From assembly GCA_003650185.1 (NCBI GenBank), contig QMOF01000005.1:1-24957 (forward strand): a DNA stretch of 24,957 nt, given 5' to 3'. The DNA comes from Chloroflexota bacterium (GTDB lineage Bacteria > Chloroflexota > Dehalococcoidia > UBA2247 > RBG-13-53-26). Below, piece by piece: positions 15,097-22,376 of the stretch (positions within the stretch are counted from its first letter, which is position 1; each line of letters starts with the position of its first letter). The notes below the pieces were generated by a model. The model was not told where the DNA came from, did no database searches, and worked only from the letters and a program-made list of their open reading frames with translations. Position numbers and translations under genes: made by a program.

Positions 15097-15270
15097 ATGG
15101 AAACAGTAGAGGAGAGACTCAAAGCGCTCGAAGAAGAGTTCTATTCGGTGAGGGACGACCTGCAGCGGATACTCCTGGACATTCGGACCTATCTCATGGA
15201 GGCCCTCTCCCCGCTACGAGACCGGGAGCAGGATGAGGACGTTTCACAACGCGATGAGGAAAGGGGGTAA
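15097..15270 (+). CDS. 57-residue coiled-coil protein, paralogue of the ArlD/E-protein N-terminus
   Basis: A short gene of 57 residues starts METVEERLKALEEEFYSVRD, is entirely helical and charged, and ends in an acidic tail. Its first 30 or so residues align with the N-terminus of the next protein, with about 11 of 30 identities by eye (shared LxxLExEF...L...D(I/V)Rx(F/Y)L). This suggests a duplicated oligomerisation module. It lies 9 bases after arlJ and 6 before the ArlD/E gene, so it is surely co-transcribed. By position it could be the counterpart of archaeal ArlC, a small cytosolic ring component. That is inference; no domain is recognised. Confidence 0.75.
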   Translation: METVEERLKALEEEFYSVRDDLQRILLDIRTYLMEALSPLRDREQDEDVSQRDEERG

Positions 15271-15276
15271 AGAACC

Positions 15277-16374
15277 ATGTCCGAGGTGGAAGTCTTAAAC
15301 CGGCTGCAAACCCTTGAGGGCGAGTTCAAGCTAATCAAAGGACAACTGCGACAGTCCATGATAGACGTTCGCGAGTTCCTCCAGGGCCTGAAAGTGCCTG
15401 CAGATGTCAGTAAGGGCAAGGAACCTGACAAGCTCAAGATCGACCTGGACACAGACTCGAGTGGCTCGCCGTCGGAAGGAATGGCCGGAGCAGAACCGGC
15501 CCCTTCAGGCGAAGAGGGTTCGCCCTCGTTGCCGGAGTTTGGGGAAGAGGAGCCCCTGCCCCCCATGGACGACCTGATGGGAGACCAGTCGCCGTCATCG
15601 GGTGATGATGATAGCGGAGGAGGTGGCTCGGGCGGTTCAGGAGGTGGGGTGGGGGAAGGCGACAGCACTGAGTCAGGGCCCGGCCAGCCCCAGGATGAAC
15701 TGCTGGGCTCCGAGCCCGGCTTGGGACCGGAACCAAGCTTGCCGCCCCTTGACGACATGCCAGGGATGGGTGACGACGATTTCAAACCTGGCGGGCAGCA
15801 GCCCTGGCAGGACTTGCCCCGGCAGGAGATGACGCCGGGACCATTCGATGAGGAAGAGGCAGCCGAACAGCCTACGCAGGGAGAGGAATGGCGCGGAGAG
15901 CTACCGCAGGATACGGAGGTGAACAAAATGAAGGAGGACGCGGTCCAAGCCGTGGCAAAGGTCAACTTGCTCGCCAATCTGATCCGCTGGGTCTCGGTGG
16001 CCAAGCGAGATGTAGGCATGGAGCAGATGCCTGTGTTCCTTGATACATACGCCATCGGTGGACCTTTCTCGCCGGAATTGAAGGACGGCATCCTGAGACT
16101 GGCGGAGGTGGTGGAGGAACGCTCAGTGGAGGCGGACAACGCGGACGCGTGGAGCCGCCTCATTCTGGAGCTGCACGGAATCCTTACCGGGGGTGGCGAA
16201 CCCCTGGTGCCGTCAACGTCTTTCTTGCATACCGAAGCTGAGAGCCACCAGGAAGGACCCACCGAGGCAAACGAACCGGTGCGGCTGAAGCTGGTACTTC
16301 CCACTGGCAGCGACGGCCAGCAGAAGGAGTTCAGTATTACGCTGACGCCTGATGCCAGTAGTGAGGTTAGCTGA
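15277..16374 (+). CDS. arlD: ArlD/ArlE-domain protein with coiled-coil head and acidic disordered linker
   Basis: The 365-residue protein has three parts. Residues 1-35 form a coiled coil related to the preceding small protein. Residues about 45-210 are an acidic, Gly/Pro/Ser-rich, low-complexity linker. Residues about 218-305 resemble the archaeal flagella D/E domain (PF04659), seen in NLLANLIRWVSVAKRDVG and FLDTYAIGGPFSPELKDGIL. In euryarchaea ArlC/D/E form a cytosolic ring linking the motor to chemotaxis through CheF. No CheF is present here. A very good internal ribosome-binding site precedes Met218. The C-terminal 60 residues are unassigned. Assignment to ArlD versus ArlE is by position and length. 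Confidence 0.8.
   Translation: MSEVEVLNRLQTLEGEFKLIKGQLRQSMIDVREFLQGLKVPADVSKGKEPDKLKIDLDTDSSGSPSEGMAGAEPAPSGEEGSPSLPEFGEEEPLPPMDDLMGDQSPSSGDDDSGGGGSGGSGGGVGEGDSTESGPGQPQDELLGSEPGLGPEPSLPPLDDMPGMGDDDFKPGGQQPWQDLPRQEMTPGPFDEEEAAEQPTQGEEWRGELPQDTEVNKMKEDAVQAVAKVNLLANLIRWVSVAKRDVGMEQMPVFLDTYAIGGPFSPELKDGILRLAEVVEERSVEADNADAWSRLILELHGILTGGGEPLVPSTSFLHTEAESHQEGPTEANEPVRLKLVLPTGSDGQQKEFSITLTPDASSEVS
15915..15930 (+). promoter_or_regulatory. Internal ribosome-binding site and start inside the ArlD/E gene
   Basis: GGAGGTGA (15915-15922) ends 5 bases before an in-frame ATG at 15928-15930, codon 218, exactly where the D/E domain begins. Initiation here would give a separate 148-residue protein without the coiled coil and linker. 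Confidence 0.5.
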
Positions 16375-16410
16375 GATCATATGACACGACTTGGTGGGAG
16401 GTAGAACGCC

Positions 16411-17124
16411 ATGATGAACGAAGTGCCTGCTAGGGAAGTTATCCTTACTGGCGTTCGGGAAGTGGACGATAAGCTAGGCGGAGGAATACCGGTCGGCTCC
16501 CTCGCCCTTATTGAGGGCCACTCCGATGCTGGGAAGAGCATCGTGTGCCAACAGTTGACCTACGGAGCTCTGAGGGACGGGATATGCGTTGCCTACTTCA
16601 CGACTGAGAATACCGTCAAGAGCCTGATTGCTCAAATGGACTCGCTCTCTCTACACACGCTTGACCACTTTCTGAGCGACCGATTTCGGATATATCCGCT
16701 ATCCATGCGCAGTGATATCACGGACGGGGAGAAGCCGCTGAACGACCTGCTGGTGCACATGTCCCGGCTCCCGGCACACTTCAGGCTGCTGATAGTTGAC
16801 TCCATCACAGTACTCATAGCGCACAGCCGGCAGGTAGCTATCACAGACTTCTTTTCCTGGTGCAAGCAACTGTGCGACGAAGGTCGATCGATTTTCCTGG
16901 TGGCCCATTCGTACGCCTTTGACGAGGACATACTGGGACGGACACGATCACTGTGCGATGCGCACCTCAGGCTGAGGCTGGAGCAGATGGGCGACCGCCT
17001 CGTCAAGATCATGGAAGTCCTCAAGGTACGAGGCGCAGACCGTCCCACGGGGGACGTGGTCAGCTTTGAGGTGGAGCCCAAGGTAGGCATGCGCATCATA
17101 CCTCTTGCCAAAGCCAGGGTCTAG
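16411..17124 (+). CDS. arlH: Archaellum motor ATP-binding protein ArlH (FlaH)
   Basis: The 237-residue RecA/KaiC-like protein stacks on the ArlI hexamer in archaea and regulates it through ATP binding. Walker A is GHSDAGKS at 36-43. Walker B is LLIVDS ending at D130-S131. The N-terminal LTGVREVDDKLGGGIPVGSL is the KaiC-family lead-in. The segment YFTTENTVKSLIAQM resembles archaeal FlaH. A catalytic Glu after Walker A, as in active KaiC, is not evident, in keeping with ArlH binding rather than hydrolysing ATP. GGGAGGT lies about 9 bases before the first of two ATGs. Only 9 bases separate it from arlI, so both are likely translated together. Confidence 0.92.
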   Translation: MMNEVPAREVILTGVREVDDKLGGGIPVGSLALIEGHSDAGKSIVCQQLTYGALRDGICVAYFTTENTVKSLIAQMDSLSLHTLDHFLSDRFRIYPLSMRSDITDGEKPLNDLLVHMSRLPAHFRLLIVDSITVLIAHSRQVAITDFFSWCKQLCDEGRSIFLVAHSYAFDEDILGRTRSLCDAHLRLRLEQMGDRLVKIMEVLKVRGADRPTGDVVSFEVEPKVGMRIIPLAKARV

Positions 17125-17133
17125 GAGACCAAC

Positions 17134-18909
17134 ATGCCGAGTTACCGTCTTCCCTTTGACCTGAGGCCGTGTTACAACGAGTGCGGCCACGAGTGCGGAG
17201 CCAGCCTTGCTGACTGCCCCACCTATGCCCGGCTGGACCCCGTCCTTCAAGAGAAGTGCCAGCAGAACTGGCACCTGTTGCAGTACTTGCACTCGCTGCC
17301 GATCGATGAAGTGGGCGTACCTCAGTACTACCAGACGATCAACAGGAGCCTCAAGAGCTTAAAGGAACGCAATCTGATCTACCCGGTGACTGACAACGTA
17401 TTCATCCATATACTGGGGAACCAGGAAGATGTCCGGGACCACTACATTCCGATAGAGCCGACCCTGTGCGACGACCTGGACCGTCTGCTGGAGCAGGCAG
17501 AAGCACGCCTGGTGGATGCTGCGGAAGATGACGACAACCTGGACGACTCAAAGAGAGTAGAGGTCATACTCAAGGCGCTGGACAAGCTGGTCACGGTGAA
17601 GAGGTTCGACAAGGGCAACAGTCCGAACCAAGCCGGCGGTCAGGGCACCGGTAAGAAAAAAAAGCGGTCGAGCGCTGCCAAAGTCAGCAAGAACAAACTG
17701 GTGCTGACTCGTACCCAGTATGACGCGCTGCGTTACGTCCTGAGGCGCAAACTGGAGGGTCTGGGCGTCCTGGACCCCCTGATACACGACAACAACATCG
17801 AAGACATCTCATGCTCGGGTCTGGGCAACGTTTTCGTGGAGCACAGGGTATTCGGCGGACTTACCGCGACTATCGCTTACGAGACGCATGATGACCTTGA
17901 CAAGTTCGTGGTTGAGCTGGCTGAGAGCATAAAGCACCCAGTCACCTTCCGTAGTCCTACCGTGGATGCCACCCTGCCTGACGGCTCCCGTATCAATATC
18001 ATCTATGGGACTGACGTCTCCAAGCGAGGCAGCAACTTCACCATCCGGAAGTTCTCACCAGTCCCGATGAGCATCATAGAGCTTATTCAGCTCGGCACGC
18101 TCAACTACGAGATGGCAGCCTATCTCTCTCTCCTGTGCCAGGAGCAGATGAACATCTGGGTGTCGGGGGAGACGGCATCCGGCAAGACTACACTGATGAA
18201 TGCACTGACAACCTTTATCCCGCCGGAAGCGAAGATTGTCAGCATCGAGGACACGCCGGAGGTCCAGTTGCCGCATGCCAACTGGATTCGCGGTGTGTCC
18301 CGCGGCGGCTCAAAACTGGTGCAGGCCTCCGACGTCTCCATGTTTGACCTGCTCAAGGCCGCCTTGAGGCAACGGCCGAACCTGATCATTGTCGGTGAGA
18401 TCCGCGGCGAGGAGGGGGCCATCGCTTTCCAGGCAATGCAGACGGGTCACGCCTGCATGAGCACCTTCCACGCGGCAACCGTTACCAAGCTCATTCAACG
18501 TCTGACAGGCAACCCGATCAACGTGCCCAAATCTTATGTCGATAATCTCAATGCAGTGGTGGTAGCCCAGCAGGTCCGCCTGCCCAACGGGGCAACAGCC
18601 AGACGGGTGACCAGCATCAGCGAGATCGTTGGCTACGACTCGGTAGAGGACGTTTTCTCTTTCATTGATGTGTTCGTATGGAAGCCGCTTGAGGATGTCT
18701 TCGACTTCAGGGGTTACATGAGCTCCTACCTGCTGGAGGAGAAGATCGCCCCCAGGCGCGGCATTCCGCACGAGAAGAGGCAGAAGATATACATGCAGAT
18801 CAAGCAGCGGGCGGAACTGCTGCGCCGTATCGACGAGGCGGGCATAACGAACTTCTATGACGTGCACCGGGTGCTGACCAAGGCATACCGACAGGGCTAC
18901 TTCCGGTGA
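17134..18909 (+). CDS. arlI: Archaellum motor ATPase ArlI (FlaI)
   Basis: The 591-residue secretion ATPase would power archaellin assembly and rotation as a hexamer. The N-terminal domain is followed by a basic linker (about 165-190, with GKKKKRS), then the core. The core has Walker A GETASGKTT at 345-353 (K351), IEDTPEVQLPH (Asp box), RQRPNLIIVGEIRGEE (Walker B region) and MQTGHACMSTFHAAT (His box). It is longer than the roughly 500-550 residues usual for FlaI, mainly at the N-terminus. Unusually, four cysteines occur within 16 residues there (C13, C17, C21, C28), which could bind zinc or an Fe-S cluster. AGGAG precedes the ATG. Alternative: a TadA-type pilus ATPase, but ArlH and archaellin neighbours favour ArlI. 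Confidence 0.94.
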   Translation: MPSYRLPFDLRPCYNECGHECGASLADCPTYARLDPVLQEKCQQNWHLLQYLHSLPIDEVGVPQYYQTINRSLKSLKERNLIYPVTDNVFIHILGNQEDVRDHYIPIEPTLCDDLDRLLEQAEARLVDAAEDDDNLDDSKRVEVILKALDKLVTVKRFDKGNSPNQAGGQGTGKKKKRSSAAKVSKNKLVLTRTQYDALRYVLRRKLEGLGVLDPLIHDNNIEDISCSGLGNVFVEHRVFGGLTATIAYETHDDLDKFVVELAESIKHPVTFRSPTVDATLPDGSRINIIYGTDVSKRGSNFTIRKFSPVPMSIIELIQLGTLNYEMAAYLSLLCQEQMNIWVSGETASGKTTLMNALTTFIPPEAKIVSIEDTPEVQLPHANWIRGVSRGGSKLVQASDVSMFDLLKAALRQRPNLIIVGEIRGEEGAIAFQAMQTGHACMSTFHAATVTKLIQRLTGNPINVPKSYVDNLNAVVVAQQVRLPNGATARRVTSISEIVGYDSVEDVFSFIDVFVWKPLEDVFDFRGYMSSYLLEEKIAPRRGIPHEKRQKIYMQIKQRAELLRRIDEAGITNFYDVHRVLTKAYRQGYFR

Positions 18910-18937
18910 CAACAAGGAGGTGTGACTCGGTGGCAGG

Positions 18938-18995
18938 CTACCGCCCGAGGTGAGTTCTGGCCTCTTCGGCTGGGCCCCAGACGGCTTGGCGGTAG
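18938..18995 (+). promoter_or_regulatory. Inverted-repeat leader between arlI and the 19028 gene
   Basis: CTACCGCC (18938-18945) and GGCGGTAG (18988-18995) are exact inverted repeats. AGACGG (near 18979) could instead pair with CCGTCT (near 19004), which would exclude part of the first stem. A strong AAGGAGG (18914-18920) precedes a GTG-started seven-codon ORF (18930-18953) that runs into the left arm. It looks like an attenuator-type leader, but no T-run follows. Confidence 0.3.
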
Positions 18996-19027
18996 AGACC
19001 ACCGTCTTCTGTTGAGGAGGTGTTTCA

Positions 19028-19402
19028 ATGGGCTTTGGCGACAGGTTTCGCGCACGCAATGTCAAGAAAGTCAAGCTGGACCAGGAGGAGGCTGCTGAGG
19101 TGCGGGAGCAGCAGCCCGCAAAGACCGCCAGTCCTGCCATGGAACCCGTGGCGGCGAAACCCGAGGCGAAGCCCTCGGTTGAAGATGCCTTCGAACTCCG
19201 GCCTGCCACACCCCAGGGCGACCAACAAAGTGAGGCAGAGGGTGAACCCGACTTGTTCTCCAGTATCTTCGGCGAAACGGCCTCCGAGGAGGCTACGCCC
19301 CGTTCTCTGCTGATCGAGTCCCTGCCCGAGGTCTCGCCGGACGAGCTACTCGATGAGCTTGAAGAGCTCAGGGAGATCATGTGGGACTGGTACCTCCGCT
19401 GA
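19028..19402 (+). CDS. Acidic 124-residue protein of unknown function after arlI
   Basis: I do not recognise this protein. The N-terminus is basic (MGFGDRFRARNVKKVKLD). The middle (about 20-95) is acidic, rich in Ala, Pro, Glu and Gln, and probably disordered. The C-terminus (100-124) is an amphipathic helix, VSPDELLDELEELREIMWDWY, with aromatic residues at its end. There is no signal peptide or membrane segment, so it should be cytosolic. GAGGAGGTG lies about 6 bases before the ATG, a strong site that supports real translation. It is the last gene in the archaellum run. By position and build (coil plus disordered linker) it may be an adaptor for the motor or switch, a role like the ArlD/E protein. 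That is a guess. Confidence 0.75.
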   Translation: MGFGDRFRARNVKKVKLDQEEAAEVREQQPAKTASPAMEPVAAKPEAKPSVEDAFELRPATPQGDQQSEAEGEPDLFSSIFGETASEEATPRSLLIESLPEVSPDELLDELEELREIMWDWYLR

Positions 19403-19764
19403 GCCGTGGATAAAGCTGCGCACGCGTCACGAGGGTTTCCTACTAGCGACAATGAGGGAGAGATCGCTGAAAAATGAAGGGTATCTCGGATGTCCTCTGC
19501 TGCTGCTGTTGGTAACTTCTGGTTGTGCCGGGGACTCACCGGCAGCCGTCCGCGTGGCGGGGCGCGAATCGCGCACGGAGCTGTGACCATGTATCCGGTT
19601 GAAGGAGGTCCCCCAGAGGAACCCAATCTCACGGCTGGAAGCCGGGCACCAGGTATCAAGTGGTCTGCATCGAAGGCAGGCGCTGCTGCTCCCGCCGCCG
19701 AAGGGTTGTTGTGCAGCGTAGCTGACGCGGCTGTTGGTTGAGGAAGCGGCAGGGAGGGTGAAAC
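19403..19764. other. Intergenic region with strong foldback elements before the kinase operon
   Basis: This is a 362-base gap with no convincing gene. It contains exact stems TGCCGG/CCGGCA (19526-19544) and GCGCG/CGCGC (19562-19574, three-base loop), the latter flanked by CCGT/ACGG. A free AAGGAGGT near 19604 has no start codon at usable spacing. The kinase promoter should be here, but no clear -35/-10 pair was found. Confidence 0.5.
19452..19586 (+). CDS. Possible 44-residue lipoprotein-like peptide (doubtful)
   Basis: An ATG at 19452 opens MRERSLKNEGYLGCPLLLLLVTSGCAGDS and ends at TGA 19586. The sequence has a basic start, a hydrophobic stretch and a lipobox-like TSGC. There is no ribosome-binding site, the peptide is very short, and its coding region overlaps the stable stems described for this gap. 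It is more likely chance than a gene. Confidence 0.15.
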   Translation: MRERSLKNEGYLGCPLLLLLVTSGCAGDSPAAVRVAGRESRTEL

Positions 19765-21627
19765 ATGGACAAGAAAGCCAAAGGCACCAGGGTGTGGGTA
19801 AACCGTCATCTATGGTGTATCGCCGCCCTTACATTGGCGTGCTCCCTGTTTTACTACCTGGATGCCATTTTCGGCCATTTCGGATGGACAGCAGGCGAGG
19901 ATGCGCTTGGTAAGCTGCACGACTTCCAGGGCCTGGTCTTTTTCGCTCCGGTAGTCTACGCAGCCTACGTTTTCGGTCTGAGAGGGGCCCTGCTGGTTGC
20001 CCTGGTGTCCATGCTTATCCTCTATCCCTATGCCATATTCGTGGCTTCTTATGAGGATGGCCTGTACCGCACCTCGGCCTTCGGCGTCATCCTCAGCGCG
20101 GTGGGTGCGGCCATAGCCATGCTGCGAAGCAGTGATGAGCAGCGACGCAGAAGCATGAACGAACTGAGGTCTCTCTACGATCTGGGCAAAGCCGCAGAGG
20201 AGAGCACTTCTATAGACCGGTTCCTGACATCAGCGGTGAGAATCATTTCCAGCACCATGCAAAACTCGGAGATGGTGAAGGTCAGAATAACCGTGAGGGA
20301 CAGCACCTTCGAAAGTCCTGACTTCGTGGAACACCCAGGCCGGATAAAGGAGAGCCTGGTCGTGGGTGAGGACGTACTCGGTACCATAGAACTGTGCTCC
20401 GACAGCAAGCGGAGCACCCACCTTGCTGGCTGCCAAACGCTGGTCAAGACCTTCGCGGAGAGGATCAGCGGAGCAGTCCGCAGGCTGGAACTGGAGCAGT
20501 CCCTCAAGGTCTACTCCGAGCAACTGGAAGAAATGGTGGAACAGAGGACGAGGGATCTGAAAGACGCGTACGGGCAATTGCGGCTGCTCTCGAACACGGT
20601 GAAGAGCTCAATCGACGGCATAACCCTGGCAGACATGGAAGGGAACCTCACCTTCGCCAACGAGGCGGCACAGAACATGTGGGGCTATACCTTCGATGAA
20701 CTCATCCGGATGAAGATGCCCCAGTTGTACGCAGCCCAGGAGGCAGCCTTTCTGGAAAGGGAGGTCATCCCGGCATCGCGGACCGGCGTCTGGACGGGCG
20801 AGTTGAACGCTGTCAGGAAGGATGGGAAGAAATTCCCTGCCCTGGTGACTACCTCGCCAGTCCACGATGACGAAGGGCAGACCGTGGCCATAGTCAGCGT
20901 CCATCGGGATATTACCGAAACGAAGAGCATGAGAGACAAGCTTATTCGCTCCGAGAGATTGGCCGCAGTGGGCGAATTGGCATCGGGAGTTGGGCACGAG
21001 TTGCGCAACCCCCTGAACGTGATAAGGAACTGCGTCTATCTGCTTAACATGACCCTGGCTGACACTGCTGACGAGGAGACCTTGAACACCCTGAAGCTTC
21101 TCGACCAGCAGGTCGACATTTCCAACAAGATCGTCACCGACCTGCTGAATTTCACCCGGGTCAGGCCGCCATCGCTGGCACCCGTTGACCTCAATAGCCT
21201 GGTGAACGAGAGCTTGACCTGGGTGGTGATCCCTGAGGACATAGCGGTTTCCGCCGATTTCACCCCGGCTTGCCCTGCTGTGATGGCAGATGCCGAACAA
21301 CTGGGCCGTGCTTTTGGCAACATCATCTCCAACGCCTTGCAGTCTATGAACGGCAGCGGTCAACTGAAGGTCATCACCGGGGTGGCCAATGACCACGCCT
21401 GGGTGACTTTTGAGGACACCGGGTGTGGCATTCCTGAGGAAAACCTGGACAAGGTCTTCCAGCCTCTGTTCACTACCAAGCCCAAGGGCATTGGTCTTGG
21501 CCTTGCCATCACCAGAGGTCTGATTGAGCAGAATGGCGGCGCCATCGAAATCGCCAGTCAGGTAAATAGGGGCACAGCTTTCACGATAAAGTTACCTGTG
21601 ATCGAGCAAGGAGGCAAGCCGGTATGA
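19765..21627 (+). CDS. Membrane-bound PAS sensor histidine kinase
   Basis: The 620-residue sensor kinase has three or four membrane helices in the first 125 residues. A GAF-like region (about 130-245) and a coiled coil (about 245-278, SEQLEEMVEQRTRDLKDAYG) follow. Next are a PAS/PAC module (about 278-390), a HisKA domain with GVGHELRNPLN (phospho-accepting H411), and a HATPase domain with N box FGNIISNALQSM (516) and DTGCGIP (552), then GIGLGLAI. The signal is unknown; the membrane part has only short outside loops. GGAGGGTG precedes the ATG. The stop overlaps the start of the double-receiver gene by four bases, so the two are a translationally coupled pair. Confidence 0.92.
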   Translation: MDKKAKGTRVWVNRHLWCIAALTLACSLFYYLDAIFGHFGWTAGEDALGKLHDFQGLVFFAPVVYAAYVFGLRGALLVALVSMLILYPYAIFVASYEDGLYRTSAFGVILSAVGAAIAMLRSSDEQRRRSMNELRSLYDLGKAAEESTSIDRFLTSAVRIISSTMQNSEMVKVRITVRDSTFESPDFVEHPGRIKESLVVGEDVLGTIELCSDSKRSTHLAGCQTLVKTFAERISGAVRRLELEQSLKVYSEQLEEMVEQRTRDLKDAYGQLRLLSNTVKSSIDGITLADMEGNLTFANEAAQNMWGYTFDELIRMKMPQLYAAQEAAFLEREVIPASRTGVWTGELNAVRKDGKKFPALVTTSPVHDDEGQTVAIVSVHRDITETKSMRDKLIRSERLAAVGELASGVGHELRNPLNVIRNCVYLLNMTLADTADEETLNTLKLLDQQVDISNKIVTDLLNFTRVRPPSLAPVDLNSLVNESLTWVVIPEDIAVSADFTPACPAVMADAEQLGRAFGNIISNALQSMNGSGQLKVITGVANDHAWVTFEDTGCGIPEENLDKVFQPLFTTKPKGIGLGLAITRGLIEQNGGAIEIASQVNRGTAFTIKLPVIEQGGKPV

Positions 21628-22376
21628 AGGAGCACGGCAGCGTGTTGGTGGTCGATGACAACGTGGACTTGCTTAACAGCCTATCGTCCATACTGAGGAA
21701 GAGCGGCTATCAGGTAGACGTGGCTGAAGACGGTCTGACCGCTGTGGACAAGTCCAAGAAGCACAGCTTCGACGTCATACTGATGGACGTTGTCATGCCC
21801 GGGATGGATGGCCTGGAGGCTTTTCGAAAGATCAGGCAGATAAATCCTGGGGCCAAGGTCATACTGATGTCCGCCTACTACGATGATGAAGCCATGCAAG
21901 AGGTCCTGAACGAGGGGGCACATGAGGCAGTGTGCAAACCTTTCGATGTCGCGTGGCTTATGGACATGATCAAGAAGATTGTCTCAAATCCCCCGATACT
22001 CATAGTGGATGACGACCCGGACTTCTGCCGGACCATGGCAAGACTGTTCGAAACGGAGGGCTACCGAGTGCATACCGCCGGCAGCGGCGAAGAGGCGCTC
22101 AGAATAGCAAAGCAAAGGGCATGCCAGGTCGCTTTCGTCGACGTCAAGCTGCCTCTCATGGATGGGCTGGAGACCTTTCTCAGGCTGAAGGAACTGAACC
22201 CCGGTATTGTGGCCGTCATGGTCACGGCATATCGAGACGAGGTGCAGGGCATCATCCAGAAAGCCCTGGCAGCAGCAGCCACCGCCTGCCTCTACAAGCC
22301 ATTCGATCCCTCTGAGGCGGTAGGACTGGTGAATCGCGTCTCACATCGGATTCCGACCACGGAGGTGTCCAAATAG
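21624..22376 (+). CDS. Response regulator with two receiver domains and no output domain
   Basis: The protein has 250 residues. Receiver 1 (about 5-120) has VVDD, phospho-acceptor D55 in LMDVVMPGMDG, Ser83 and K105 in CKPF. Receiver 2 (about 124-245) has IVDDD, D173 in FVDVKLPLMDG, Thr in VTAY and a YKPF lysine. Both keep the residues needed for phosphorylation, and there is no DNA-binding or enzyme domain. It probably passes phosphate between proteins or acts by binding. The ATG overlaps the kinase stop (ATGA), and its TAG overlaps the proposed ATA start of the next kinase, placing it mid-relay. Confidence 0.92.
   Translation: MKEHGSVLVVDDNVDLLNSLSSILRKSGYQVDVAEDGLTAVDKSKKHSFDVILMDVVMPGMDGLEAFRKIRQINPGAKVILMSAYYDDEAMQEVLNEGAHEAVCKPFDVAWLMDMIKKIVSNPPILIVDDDPDFCRTMARLFETEGYRVHTAGSGEEALRIAKQRACQVAFVDVKLPLMDGLETFLRLKELNPGIVAVMVTAYRDEVQGIIQKALAAAATACLYKPFDPSEAVGLVNRVSHRIPTTEVSK
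22361..22375 (+). promoter_or_regulatory. Ribosome-binding site pointing to an ATA start codon
   Basis: GGAGGT (22361-22366) lies 6 bases before ATA (22373-22375). Reading from ATA gives IAGRPSILVVDDD, the normal beginning of a receiver. The first standard start in frame, GTG at 22397, is 30 bases from the site and would remove most of the first beta strand. Confidence 0.5.

Noticed and set aside
15189..16304. 371-codon minus-strand frame opposite the ArlD/E gene
   Set aside because: The translation is Ser/Pro/Gly repeat-like, mirroring the acidic linker on the plus strand. The plus-strand gene has motifs and ribosome-binding sites.
18310..19809. 499-codon open frame on the minus strand opposite arlI, the acidic gene and the kinase start
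   Set aside because: It lies opposite well-supported genes, has low-complexity Ser/Pro-rich sequence and no recognisable domain. It is a GC-driven shadow frame.
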